Below the pieces are notes generated by a model. It was not told the DNA's origin. It searched no databases and saw nothing but the letters and a program-made list of their open reading frames with translations. Positions 45,920 through 58,584 of a stretch of DNA of 64,000 bases are shown here, one piece after another. The DNA is from Gnetum montanum (lineage: Eukaryota; Streptophyta; Gnetopsida; Gnetales; Gnetaceae). Location of the stretch: the NCBI GenBank assembly GCA_015680685.1, contig MNCI01014292.1, positions 56,509-120,508 on the forward strand. Reading direction: 5' to 3'. How positions within the stretch are numbered: the stretch's first letter is position 1; the number at the start of each line of letters is the position of its first letter. A program made the translations under genes and the position numbers.

Positions 45920-47930
45920 ATAACTCATAATCATTCATCAAAAGAAAAAGAAAACAAGGATTTATATGATCAAAACTCAACTACCATCAAGATCACCTAG
46001 GATAATAACTAAAAAGTTAAATCATAAAGATGGTACGTGAATGACTTAGAGTGTATGATCTAGGAGCTCTAAGAAGCATCTTTTGAACACTCGCTCATGA
46101 GTTTAGTTATGGGGAAGATACCTTATCCTAATTTGAGAATTAATAAATGATTTTCCATTTTTTTTATTTTACAATTCTTTTTACTTTTCCTAATTCTTTA
46201 GTACAATTCTTCCCATTCTTTAATACTTTTCATTCTTTATACCTTTTCATATTTCACACTATTTTTTTCATTTCTTTCATACTTTGTTTTCAAACCATTT
46301 ATACATAATTTTTTATCATTAATAAGACACATTACATATAAAGGCAAGATGTAGTCCAATAAGGTGAAGATTTCTCTATGTTACCAATTCATAAGGGATT
46401 GATTACTTGAATAGTGTACCCACATCATCCATCCATCCATCCATTCCATTAATAAGAATTTTTTACCATGGGCATAATGAGAATATTTTCCATCATAAAA
46501 CTAAGAATAAACTTGTAATCGTTATGCCTGAACTAAAAAAGTGAAGAACCAAGATGGAATGTAAAGGGTGTAACATCAAGAGGACTTGTGGATTCTTTTG
46601 GATTCCTGTTGTGAGTTCTATCATGTTGCTAAGGTTGTATTATATCTTTGTGGATCTAATGAAAAATGGGAGTAAGAGTAAAATAAGTGCTACCTTAAAT
46701 GGTTAACACAAATAATAAAAACAAAGTATAAAATAAATTTCTGGGGGTCCCATTGGAAAGATATGTTACCCATGCTTGAAGGTAGGTGGCTTCTTAAAGA
46801 TATAAAATAAAATAGAGTGCTATGAGCAAAAAGCCTCCTTTGGACAATACGCTAAGTGAAAATATTCCTTGCAACATTGATAGTCTTATGATTTTAATTC
46901 CAAGAGGTGAAATGATGCAATGTCACTAGAATGTGATCTGGACTTGGTTTGAGTCTTGGACAAAAAGGTTAGTGATTAGTTTAACAATTAATAAAACATA
47001 AGAATTCATTATGCCTATGGTAAGATACCTCATGTTCTAATTTATGCAATCCCTTCTAAGTCCATCTCATCTTATTATTTGAATAGTCATAGCTTGTGGT
47101 TTTGTGATGATACTAACATGTGTGTTTTTGCTAAATACGTATATGTTGCATTCAACTCCTTAAGTGCCTAAGGACACCTCTAGGCAAGGTCATACAACGA
47201 CATTAAGGACTGGAGCCTACTTTGGGGAGGATCCACTTGTATAATTATTGTATCTTATACCTACAAAGTAATTCCATATCATCTTTAACCTTCCAAACAT
47301 CAATAAACAATTCCCATATCATTCACATTATCTATACCTACAAAGTAATTCCATATCATCTTTAACCTTCCAAACATCAATAAACAATTAGATACCTCAT
47401 GTTCTAATTTATGCAATCCCTTCTAAGTCCATCTCATCTTATTATTTGAATAGTCATAGCTTGTGGTTTTGTGATGATACTAACATGTGTGTTTTTGCTA
47501 AATACGTATATGTTGCATTCAACTCCTTAAGTGCCTAAGGACACCTCTAGGCAAGGTCATACAACGACATTAAGGACTGGAGCCTACTTTGGGGAGGATC
47601 CACTTGTATAATTATTGTATCTTATACCTACAAAGTAATTCCATATCATCTTTAACCTTCCAAACATCAATAAAAAATTCCCATATCATTCACATTATCT
47701 ATTCTAAAAATATGAATTCATTATGCATCTTACCTATCTAATGAACTTTCATAGCCCAAGATTACTTCTCTATGAACTTATAATGATAAATTTTTGACCA
47801 AAAATATGCATATTCCTATCATCCAAACCCTCTAAGAAACCTTAAAACCTTTCAAACATCCAATAGAATCAATTTTTCCCATTAGACCCTCATGAAAAGT
47901 AAAATTTATAGGGCTCTAATATCAGGTTTA
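45920..47930 (+). other. Copy D2: noncoding region with conserved blocks and a tandem duplication
   Basis: Matches D1 15990-16838 plus 21466-22260 without the viral insertion; the empty viral site is at about 46771-46790. Conserved block 1 is near 46567 and block 2 at 47195-47250, the latter repeated at 47563-47617 by the duplication described separately. No gene. Confidence 0.8.
47024..47700 (+). repeat. Exact tandem duplication, offset 367 bp
   Basis: The segment starting GATACCTCATGTTCTAATTT at 47024 recurs at 47391 and stays almost identical to about 47700, one difference being CAATAAACAAT against CAATAAAAAAT. A short stretch (TACCTACAAAGTAATTCC) occurs a third time at the junction near 47336. 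Either a very recent duplication or an assembly error. Confidence 0.9.
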
Positions 47931-48542
47931 CATTGATATTGGATCCTTCATGTTAGGTCCTTGATATCTAGTCCCACAAAATCTATATATAGGAAGACAC
48001 TTGGAAAAAAATTTCATAATTTTTCATTCCACACAAGGGAGAGTTTTTCAAATTTTCTTCTTTGATCTAAGCTCTAACCTCCTAGCTTTCCAAAGTTCTA
48101 ACTTGATCATTATTGCTTCGATTTTCATACTTTTTGAACCTATTTGATCATGGAGTGTTCATCTTAGTCGTGGGAGGGTACTAATGAGGAAATTTTGAGC
48201 CAAGTTTTTGAAGCATTCTAATGCTTAGAAAGTATTTTAAGGGTAAGTATGAAGTGAAAGTTGAAATTTTTAAGGAATTATCCAACATATTAATGCCTGA
48301 ACACCCAAATAATGTTCTGAAGGAACCATAACCATCAATATGAGCCATATATAAGGACAAAATGAATAATTATGAGGGATTATAATGGAATTAACACTTA
48401 TGGGATAACTTTTTGCAAAAAGTTTCTAACTCTATAATCCTAGTAACTAAGAATTTGATCTAACTAAAAGTATGAGAAAGGAAGGTAGTTATAAAAATTA
48501 GAGAACACCTACTAATGATTCCTAATTCTTTAATGATTGCAT
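47930..48542 (+). promoter_or_regulatory. Putative internal promoter and 5'-UTR intron, copy D2
   Basis: GATAT-type sites near 47935 and 47963 precede TATATATA at 47984-47991. A PPT-like CTTAGTCGTGGGAGGGTA lies near 48161, the donor GTAAGT at 48243, and CTAAT near 48522. The acceptor position reads TTGCAT rather than TTGCAG, so splicing would be lost in this copy. TATA-to-donor distance is 259 bases, against 261 in element 1. Confidence 0.5.
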
Positions 48543-50542
48543 ATGGCCCCAAAGTGAGGAGCATAAGGAGGACCCTCACAAGAAGTAAGAAAATGACCAA
48601 GAGGCCAAGGTAGAGGCCAAACTGAAGGACAAGAATCAAAACACAAGGAGCAAGAGGGTCAATAATTTAGCATTCATAAGAAAACTCCTACTATAGGACA
48701 ATAGGCACAAGAGAGGTAGAAGAACCACGAATGCCAAGACAATTCCCCATGTTGTTACAAGACTATCTCCAAGCCATACAAGAAAGATCCATCATAACCA
48801 TAGTCATTTTGGAGATGAACTTTGGCCCATACATGAAATTTTTTCTTGAAGTGGTAAGGACACAACTGCCAGCATCACTACTATGGCCAATAATGTCACA
48901 AAATGGAAAATGGTAACTTGGAGAAACTTATTAGTTTTATCACAAGGAAGAGAGAACTACAATCAACATTGGAGGAATCTTAGTTTCATTCTCAATGAAG
49001 CCAATTGCAGAAGCTCTGAATATACCCAATGAAGGGGCAAGGGTAACACATCTGTCCACTTGATCTAAACTTGAAACTAGAAAACTATGGCTGAAACAAG
49101 TTTATGGCAAAGAAGATAAGGGCTATAATGAAATAATTTTGGAAGAAAGAATATATTTTAAAATTGGCACTTATCTCCTATTCCCAAAAAAAGACTTAAT
49201 CAACTATCCACTTATGTAGTTAGAGAAAGTGCAATCTTGATGGGCAAATATAATGTCAACCTTACACAACTCTATTTTATGGAAATCCAAAGGTAGTTTA
49301 AAAAGAGGAAGGTAGAGAAACCAACACTTCCATTCCCTTGCCTTAGTAGGAAGCTAAACAAGTGGGCCAAAATCCTAGGATACACCAATGACATTCTCAA
49401 GAGTGCCCAAAATTCTTCATATGTTAAGTTGCTCAAACTAGCACCACCAAGGAAAGACCATGGTGAGGACCAAGAATAAGAATAAGAATAGGAGCAACAA
49501 CAACAACAAGTGGGTCCTAGCATACAACAATAAGAGCAAAAAAAACAACAACAAGAACAATAATAATACCAAGTTCCACCATTATCACCATAAGATTACA
49601 AAGTGTCAATGAGTCTAATGCAACAAATTGCAAAAGAAATCAACTAGGGAACAAGGGAGGAAGCCAATATTTATGGAGTTATTGATAGTGTTATCTAACT
49701 ACAGTTTTAGTAGATTCAATAAGTGGAAAAATCTCATTACAGTCAGGAGGAGATATGCAATGATCAAAATAGATATTTGGGAATGTTGCATCATTCCAAT
49801 TGGTGCTAGAGACCGAAGAGGGAGCCACAATAGTGGTAATGCAACATCAAGATGTACTAGGGGTAGCAGAGGTGATCACCAATCATATTAAAGAGTCTTT
49901 AAATATACCTGTTGTACCACCAATGGATCTAACTAAAGCCAGAGATGCTCAAATGTTAGCCAAAACCTCAATGACTCCTACTAATCATGAGGATGTGATC
50001 AACAGACTACTATAGAATGGGCAAGTCATGATAACAATTTTCGGCATTCCCAGTGATGTTATGCTAACTTTGCCCTTTTAATAGTAGGTAGGCCAAGAAA
50101 TGAGCTAGGACATCAAGTAAAAACAACATATGCTTTGTATTGAAAAGAGCTTGCAAATCGTAAAGATGCTTTATAGAAATCAAAGTGGCAAACTATGAAT
50201 TGGAAGTAGTGAAGGCTGGCTACCAAAGACAGAAAGATGTAGTAGCAAACCTAGCCAAAAGATTGACTGATTATCATGAACTCCATGAAAAGGCCAAAGC
50301 ATTTGAAGAGGAGAGGAGGAAATTTGCAACCTGGTATGTTAAGGCAAATCATATGTTTCTGCAACTACTTTGCCCATGGGATGTAGCAACTCCATCACAC
50401 ATTGCACAAAATGTATGGATGGTACATGACATACAAATGGAGGAGGAGAAACTTTAGGCACTTTTGAACTGATACAGATTTCAAAAGCTTGATGACAAGG
50501 GGAAGCAACTAATGGAAGAGCCACCACCACCACGAACTACCT
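48543..50542 (+). pseudogene. aORF of copy D2
   Basis: Starts MAPK and hits a stop at codon 5. The globular part includes the open stretch 48731-48916 (LQDYLQAIQE, IVILEMNFGPYMKFF) and an ERIYFKIGTYLLFP segment near 49146. Gln-rich codons (49490-49580) follow, many now TAA or TAG, then a junction near 50060 where several hundred bases present in D1 and element 1 are missing. The C-terminal part (50185-50457) has coiled coil, RKFATWYVKANHMFLQLLCP and WDVATPSHI, and a Pro-rich end. Dead, but it preserves both ends of the protein. Confidence 0.65.
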
Positions 50543-50740
50543 AAACTAATCAAGCTTCATCAAATTTTATTTTTTTAAAAGTTGTCATGTCATATGTCAT
50601 TTTTGTAAACACCACTATAACATTTAAGAGTAATGTATATAGTAGTTGGTGTTATGTAAATCTACCTTCCAATTTTGTAAGGAACTCTATCCTCATTTTG
50701 TTTTAACTCAAGGATGAGTTTTTAGTTAGTCATCAAGGTA

Positions 50741-51654
50741 TGATAAATTGATTTTTTTCCAAACATGATATCAGACATTAGATATCAGATTTGTAATGTT
50801 GAATCCTCGATATTAGGGCATAAGCTACAATGGCAGATATTTGATATTACAGATGTGTGCAGGCCTATAAATATGACACTTGTGCACATGATCTTGAAAA
50901 AGGTTTTCATTCCAACTTAGTGAAATTTTTTACTTTGTTTTCTTGATTTTAGTACTTAGCACTTAGTAGTGTATGCCCACAATTTGATGTTAAGTGATTG
51001 AATGAAGTCTTCATTTGAGTGGAATGTGCTTGGACACATTTCATGATCAAAAATAAAAATCGAGATTACTTTGCATCATTGTAGCATCACTTAGATTTCT
51101 TACTGTTTACTTAAAAAAATAAAGCTTTCTATTTTTACTTAGCTTAGTAATTATTATTTTCCTAGTTATTTTTTATTTTTCTATGAACATTACTTTTATT
51201 GTTATGAAGCAAAATAAAATACAACTAATTTTGATTATTATGTGTGATTGTTTAGTAACCCAGTAGTATTATTGCTTGGTTCTCCTAGTAGTGGAATACT
51301 TAGTAAACCCATTAACAATTGTATAAGTCCAAGATGTGTGCAGAGAATCGGGAATGGATGTCCCTCACCTAGGCTAGACTAGATTTGTTTACCATTTACT
51401 TAGAGTTAGAAATTAGTATCATTCTTTATGCTTACTAGGCATAATATGACCAATACAACATTAGTTATTATACACCTCACTATGAGTTAAACCATACACA
51501 TAGATTTTACCAGCTCATGTGGGAAGACAATGATTATGAACTTAAACCAATTACTAAGCATAATCACATTGACTTGTCTATGGAATTCGACCAGGCTATG
51601 TGTGAACATTTATATATCATATGGTTTGGTGTTGGATTACCCCACTACTCATCA
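50741..51654 (+). repeat. 3' LTR of copy D2
   Basis: A 914-bp LTR, TGATAAA to CTCATCA, with a worn PPT (AGTCATCAAGGTA) just before it. TATAAATA is at 50866-50873 and degenerate GATATC repeats at 50767-50850. It is more worn than the LTRs of elements 2, 4, 5 and 6, so D2 is probably the oldest element here, consistent with hosting element 5. Confidence 0.85.
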
Positions 51655-53291
51655 TAGGATGATGTCTCAAAAGGAAAGAAAGAAAAAGGTTGGGTGATTA
51701 ATGATGAAGAATAATTACCTTGAAGGTTGGGCCACTTTAGAGAAGGGAAAGAGTCCTAGATTTGGAAAGAATATTAAAATTTTTGACCCTTCTAAGATTA
51801 TGTTATCAAGAAAAAGTTTTAGATCACTACTCATCCTAGTACTAGACTACCACTAGGCATTAGAAAGGATCCCCCAAAGTATGTTATTATTCTTTCCTTG
51901 GACACAAAGGATTAACTTTACACCTTCGTATCACTATGAGATTAGAGGAAAAAGTTTGCATGTGGAGATTTAGATGGCAAGTTTAGTTCCACTTATATGG
52001 ACAAGCATTAAATATTTCTTGACTTAGGATGTGTGAGATTCTCTAAATCTCAAATAATGCTAAGTTAAGTTCAACTTTAGTGATTTACAGTTGATAACCC
52101 TAGCCATTAGATCTACTTTGCTAAAGTCATTGAAATGGACTTTGAATTTTTCAATACCCTCACTTTCTTTTCCTTTCTTCATGTTTGGGGAGTTTGAAAT
52201 AATAACAAATTTAAGCTTCACAAATATATTTATATAAATGATGACATAAAGCTTTGAGGACATCACTTCTTTCAAACACGGAAGAGTAGAGAAGAGTATG
52301 CCTTGCTAGTAGTTCAAAAGTTACACCCTTTTAGAATTGGTGGTGAAATGAAGCATACATATCTATCGTGGTTTTTTGATAAATTAATCATCACACTCTT
52401 ATAATGGTAAAGGTATGTAGGCAACTAGAGCTAAGGCTTCTAATATGAAAATCTCTCATGCTCTTCAAAGAAGAGGGTTAGGGCTAGTATGTATAGTTTC
52501 AAAAATGGATCCTGATAAGCTTGATTATGAATTTATCTTGATGTATGTTTAAGATTTTTGCAATATTTTTTTGGATTAGTATTTTAGAATAATCTCTTAT
52601 ATGATTATTCTTAGCATGATTATTAGGCTACTAACACTTTTACTAGTTGTTTTTAACATGACCTTTGATGTGTTTGTAAATTAGTATGGTTGTTAAGGCA
52701 TAGTCTATTCTCGAACCCTTGTTTGACATGTTTTTTTGTACGTGAGTGATATCATGTGATACTAATCATGGAAATTCCATTACACTTCACATTTTAAAAT
52801 TAAAGGTAAGAACTATTAAGAGTATTTTTCTTATTTTTGTTTCAATAATAAAATGGTTAAAATGCTAGATTGTCTCATTCTTCTTGCTTTTTTTTCAATT
52901 CTTATGTAGTTTTGTATTTGTGTTCAATATATTTTTACCAAACTCCCAATTATTAAAGCTAAATGTTAATTTTTCATTAATTATTCAATTTCATCCTATC
53001 CTTATTCCATCTCTATTAAGAGCTTAATCTTTATCATCTTTGTTAGAAGTTTTTGAATATTCATTCCTTTAATGCCTTTGTCAAGCTACCATTTCGTTTA
53101 TGTTCACTACCATTCCTATCCTTATTCCATCTCTATAGTTTCTTTTGTCATTGTTTCTCATGTAATAGATTTTTCTTTGCCCTATCCAAGAAATTTTGTT
53201 TAACATGCTTGATTGTCCCATCCTTTTTTTCTCATGCTTTTGTAATATTTATTTCTTATGATTTTTCTTCCCATCTATTAATATAATCGAT
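51655..53291. other. Unassigned AT-rich sequence
   Basis: No gene, LTR or RNA recognised. TATCCTTATTCCATCTCTAT occurs at about 52997 and again near 53115, and GATTGTCTCATTC near 52870 resembles GATTGTCCCATCC near 53212, suggesting an old degenerate duplication. It ends in TCGAT before element 6. Confidence 0.5.
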
Positions 53292-54088
53292 TGATGAAGT
53301 GTCATTAGTCAATGCATCGACTAGGCCACATCAACCTAGCCTTCCATGCATTGACGTGGCCCCGTTTATGCGGAGCCTATTTCGACCTATAAATAAGAGG
53401 GCCTTCTGCCTCATTTAGGTACCTTTTAGTTAGTTGTAGCGAAGCTCTTGCAGTTTGTTCCCACAGGAGATAGAATATTTTCCAAGTGCCTGCAACAGGT
53501 GTAAGAAAAGTGATTGGCTTTTATTCGAGGATTGGTGTATCTAAGCCCATTAGCATGACGNNNNNNNNNNNNNNNNNNNNNNNNNNNNNNNNNNNNNNNN
53601 NNNNNNNNNNNNNNNNNNNNNNNNNNNNNNNNNNNNNNNNNNNNNNNNNNNNNNNNNNNNNNNNNNNNNNNNNNNNNNNNNNNNNNNNNNNNNNNNNNNN
53701 NNNNNNNNNNNNNNNNNNNNNNNNNNNNNNNNNNNNNNNNNNNNNNNNNNNNNNNNNNNNNNNNNNNNNNNNNNNNNNNNNNNNNNNNNNNNNNNNNNNN
53801 NNNNNNNNNNNNNNNNNNNNNNNNNNNNNNNNNNNNNNNNNNNNNNNNNNNNNNNNNNNNNNNNNNNNNNNNNNNNNNCTATAAAAATCATTAGCCTTAA
53901 TCTCACTTAACCATCGCAAATAGAACATCACAAGTGAGATTAGGAAGGCAATGACCATTCTAACCCAAGGTTTCACTGACTAGAGTCTGGTCTATGTTAA
54001 GTGCTTATAGTCTACGAAATTTGATTGAGTCACGTGTGAATGCCCATAATTCGTATGGTTGGGCGTAGGGGTACCTAACCGCTCATCA
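53292..54088 (+). repeat. 5' LTR of element 6
   Basis: TGATGAA to GCTCATCA, with a gap of 318 Ns (53561-53878). Upstream of TATAAATA (53388-53395) the usual GATATC dyads are replaced by two ATGCAT(C/T)GAC copies (about 53311 and 53346), the second running into ACGTGGCCCC. Confidence 0.92.
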
Positions 54089-54089
54089 T

Positions 54090-54109
54090 TGGCGTTGTTG
54101 CCAGGGACT
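54090..54109 (+). other. Primer binding site of element 6
   Basis: TGGCGTTGTTGCCAGGGACT, one base after the LTR, close to the complement of the plant tRNA-Asp 3' end. Confidence 0.88.
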
Positions 54110-54254
54110 GTTAGTCTTACATGCGTGATCTAACCTTAGTGAAATTATCATTCAAGTCATTGGAATGGACCCAGGATAGAAACATTTATGCATGCTAGGC
54201 TGATTAAAGTAAGTAGTAAGGTACATCGATTACATGGACCATCTAACGTCCAAC

Positions 54255-56620
54255 ATGTCTTCTCATAGGAGAGAGGTATCCAACCCACCAATGCCACAAG
54301 AATGTTAGGTGGTATACAAGCATCCCAATGAATATGTCCCTGACTTCACATTCATCCTACATCAAGATGAGCATTTGCAATGGCGGGACATGGAGGGCAA
54401 CATCATGCTACCGCTTGACTGATTAGCTCTTGCGATGTTATTTCACAATCTTGGCAGACTAGGCATCCAAGACCATGGAGTGGAGTATGTCATGGAGGAC
54501 CATGACTATTAAGACTATCATTCCACTGAGGCTCAACAAGCATGAAACCAGCAACAAGCAGATAGATATGAATACTTGAAGGGGAAACAATTTAGTAACC
54601 CCTTATTCTCGCAAGGGCTGTAGGACGATGGGGATCTCGTCTTTCATGATACCCATTCGACTGAACTTCCCCTAGGGTAGTAGATCCTCTAGTCCATCAT
54701 TTAGAATAAGCCTCAAAGTGACCAAGATCCTCAAGGGGATGGAGGGTCACATAGCAAGGATGGGCAGGTTGATTGAGGCCATCATCAAGGTAGAGGAGGA
54801 GATCGACACCAAAGTGATGGCGAAACCTCTCCTTCTTCTCCATCCTCTCGCTCTCCTACACCTTCATCCAGCTTAGGCTTGGATTGTAACTGGGTAGAAA
54901 AGATCAAAAGGATAGTGGTAAAAAGGTTTGGAAGGGACAACATAAGGAAACACGCAATCAATCACTTGATGCTTGCCGACATGAAAGGAGGGGTAGCCAG
55001 AATTATCACAGACATCATGGTCCTTATTAGGACTATGACTCGGATGAGCCGTTGTTGGCTACTCGGAGCATGCTCTAGATCGCTGAGGCAGTTCAGATTC
55101 CTAGTAGGCACATGAAGGATAGTCGGATCAAGCGTGTTAATATGAACAACATCCCCAGATTTTAAAGGAGATACAACTGTGATCCGTAGACTCACCTATA
55201 GGCATTCCATGATGCCTGCACCCTACAAAACATTGACAATGATTAGCAGAGGCTAAATTTGTTCCCTCACACACTCATCAAGAAAGTAGAAAACTGGTAT
55301 TGGTCCTTGGAGCTGGAATAAATCAGAAAATGGAGTACAATGCTTTAAATTTTCAATGACAAGTATCAAATGTACTCCAGAGTGGCGAACCTGAGATGTT
55401 AGATCCAAGGGTGGAAACAAGGCAATCTTGAACCCTTGGATGTAGCCAAGAGCAAATACTATTCACTACTACATTAGTGCCCTAGTCATGACTACTCTCA
55501 ATGGGCATAACTTTACCACATCATTGATGGGTTCCATTTTGAAATGCAAAAGGCCCTTGGCATGTATGTCCAGGGATGACTATCGGAGCTAAGGGCCCAT
55601 GAACTGCAGTGCCTCATTGAATAAGTAACCAAGGAGGAAGGGGAACCTAGAAAAAAGGAGAGTGTAGAAGAATTCAATCAGGATCGTTCCCTCAAAAAAA
55701 GGGAAGTTCGATTTTGTGACAAGGAGGAGGAGTCACCACTGGAAGTAGTGGTGAACTGAAAGACCTTACCTTTACAAAAGTTTGCATCTGAAATATTGGC
55801 AAACGTTGATAAGATGTGGGACTCTTTGGGCAAAAAATTTTAAAGTGTGCTAAAAATTGTAGAAGAGTCTAGAGAATAAGGTAATGATCATGATTGACGC
55901 AGGAAGAAGGAAGCTAAACATGTGCAATATAGGGGTATGGGTAAAGTTGTTGTAGCAGAGCAGGTTACAAACTTTGACATCGAGGAGGAGGATGAATGTG
56001 GCATATGCCAATATGAACATCCTAAGGGATGTTGTCCTGTGGTATCACATCTTCAAGAGTCTGGGGTGTATGCATTGAATCCTCGCTTGGCAAAGAGATA
56101 GACACCCCAAAGGTTGCCTTACCCACAAGGCAACCCCAGGGAGTTCCACCAGTAGAAAGGATATTATCCAAGTGGAGCACCACCACAACCTTACGAATAC
56201 TTCCAACAATGGTAACACCCACAAGCGTCTGGGATGCCACCTCCAAGGCAGCAGTACCCTTACAAATAGCCAGATCNTATCCCTATGGGTACTACATTCA
56301 GCAACCGATCTCTCCAAGGGACTCTTCCAATCATGTGGCCTTTCCAAGTTATTACCACCCCTCGGAGTATTTTCGACCTCAATCTCCATCACCTAGGGGG
56401 GAAAACCCCCATCTCTTCTATCCTCCATCACCTTCTCCTACCACTCCTCCACAACATCCCACTCAGCTGCCACCTGCTCCATCGATGTAGGGAGAAATAC
56501 CACCATAGCCGTAGCAACGAAATGCTACGAGGGCTATTAACTTACAACTGGCACCTAAACCAAATGGACTGGAACCCAAGCCACGAAAACATCCTTTTTT
56601 CTAGCCCCATAATTTGAACA
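54255..56620 (+). pseudogene. gag of element 6
   Basis: Starts at ATGTCTTCTCATAGG. KHPNEYVPDFTFILHQDEHL follows at about 54320. An acidic Gln/His-rich middle leads to the core Gag domain (about 55140-55640). The linker has MWDSLGKKF near 55815, the knuckle CGICQYEHPKGCC is near 55998-56037, and a Pro/Gln/Tyr-rich tail reaches about 56490. A single N at 56277 lies in the tail. Several stops break the frame. Confidence 0.8.
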
Positions 56621-56689
56621 TACCCTTACATACACCTGTGGTTAGTGCCTCCAAACCTACAAGTACCTCCACTATTCCACCGCTCAAGC

Positions 56690-57240
56690 AGCCTTCAAGC
56701 CAACCACAGTCCAACATCTAGACGATCATGCTCACACATGCTGTGACCGAGTGGATCAAGGCAGGTCATCTTCCTCGGTAATTGATTGATTCGGGAAGCC
56801 CCCTCATCTATCTTGAGGTGGCAGGGAATGAGCCATGCAAAGCTCTTCTAGACTCGGGGTCAGGGATCAATTTGATCTCGCATGACATGTACAAGAACTG
56901 GAGGTTTCCCCTGCTAAAGAAGAGCAAAATTCGGCTTGAGTTAATAGACCAGTCCATCACTGTTCCCTTGGGATTGGTGGAGGACATTGTGACCACCATT
57001 TGTGGGTGGTCCTATCTTGCTAATTTCCTGGTCATCCGTGTGGAGAACTATAAGGGGAACTTTCCAATCATCATGGGAAGAGCCTAGCTAAGCATGGTGG
57101 ACACACGACTAGGACTCCAAGATTTGTCCCTTGAAATTTTAAAGGAAAATCCTTTAGGGAAGATTGAGAAGAAGTGTGTTCCATGCATCGTGTATAGTGA
57201 CTCAGGGTGCAACTATGTGCAGTAGTTATGGTCTGCTAAG
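56690..57240 (+). pseudogene. Protease of element 6
   Basis: The open part 56782-57087 contains SPLIYLEVAGNEPCKALLDS then GSGINLISHDMY, with the catalytic D-S-G intact, and GLVEDIVTTICGWSYLANFL. A TAG at about 57088 interrupts the otherwise continuous frame, which runs on to about 57225. A retropepsin-like enzyme that would cleave Gag-Pol. Confidence 0.82.
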
Positions 57241-58560
57241 CGAATATTCATTCAAGTATGCAATTGATGTACTGAGGAATCACCTGTTCAACAGTGCCTG
57301 TATGTAGCAACCACTAACCAAGAGGGCACCCAGTGGCTGATAGTTGATCCTACTAGTATCACATTGTGCATGGAATTATCTGAGGGTCTTGTATAAGCCT
57401 ACATTGAAAGCATGGATGAAATGGAAGAGGTTCATCAACAGGTCTCCACTATTGATGACCATAATGACTAGCGGAACCTGCAAATCCCTAAGAGCTTCAA
57501 ATAAGAGCCTCTAGAGCTAAAGTCTTTACTGGCTCACTTGAAATATGCATTTTTGCAAAATGGAAAGTCAGTAATTATCAATGCCACCCTTGCTCCTGAA
57601 TAGAAGAAGAGATTGCTGAAGGTGGTAAACAAATGGGATGCTACATTTGCATGGTCGTATCCTGAGTTAATTGGAGTTGATCTCAGGATCTGCCAGCATT
57701 GGATCTATATTGATCCTTCCATGAAGCCACGATGAAAGCCACAAAGATGATTGAACCCTAAACTAAAGCAGGTCATTAAAGATGAAATCGAACAATTGCT
57801 AAAGGCGGGGTTCATCTATTCTATTGTCGATAGCGAATGGGTTAGCCCACTCATTATTGTGCTGAAGAAAGATGGCAAATGGAGGGTCTGTATTGATTTC
57901 AACATGGCTACCTTCAAGGATCACTTTTCACTTCCATTTGTGGACTAGGTGTTGGACACCATTGCAGGGCACCTCTACTATAGATTTTTGGATGGTTATA
58001 GTGGTTATTCCCAAATCCAAATAGCACTAGATGATCAAGCCAAAACAACTTTCACAAGTCCATGAGGGAATTTCACATACAAGAAGATGCCTTTTGGCCT
58101 ATGCAATGTGCCTACTATGTTCCAATGCCTTGTCCTCAGCATCTTCCAGCAACATATTGGCAATGGGATTGAAGTCTTCATGGATGACTTCTCTACCTAT
58201 GGGGCCACATTCGAGCAAGCCTTGGATCGTTTGGAGTAGGTTCTGAAAAGGTGTGCACTCAATTGGCAGAAAATACATTTGATGATCCAAGAAGGCATTG
58301 TACTTGGGCATCACATCTCATAGATAGGGATTAGTGTGGATCCTGAAAAGATTAGGGTCATCAAAGGAATCACTTGCCAACCAAGCACCGTAAAATATGT
58401 TCAGTCATTCCTTGGCCACACTGGTTACTACCGGCGCTTCATTGAAAACTTCTCAAAGATCGCCAAGCCATTAGTAGAACTTATAAAGAAGGATGCTCTG
58501 TTCATCTGGACCAAGGAATATAAATTTACATTCCAATTACTTAACAGAAACTCATAGAAA
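57241..58560 (+). pseudogene. Reverse transcriptase of element 6 with upstream linker
   Basis: The linker (57241-57730) is conserved with element 5. RT begins with NPKLKQVIKDEIEQLLKAGF at 57751, then KDGKWRVCIDFNMATFKDHF, FLDGYSGYSQIQIALDD and MPFGLCNVPTMFQ. The active site EVFMDDFSTY has FMDD at 58177-58188. The connection SFLGHTGYYRRFIENFSKIA lies near 58405-58465. One main frame is interrupted by several stops (for example 57946-57948 and about 58063), most explicable as C-to-T or G-to-A changes. Confidence 0.88.
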
Positions 58561-58584
58561 CTCTAGTTCTACGTGCACTTGATT

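Noticed and set aside
52060-52275. 71-codon minus-strand ORF in the unassigned region
   Set aside because: Low-complexity Lys/Ile/Asn composition as expected by chance in AT-rich DNA, with no recognisable motif.
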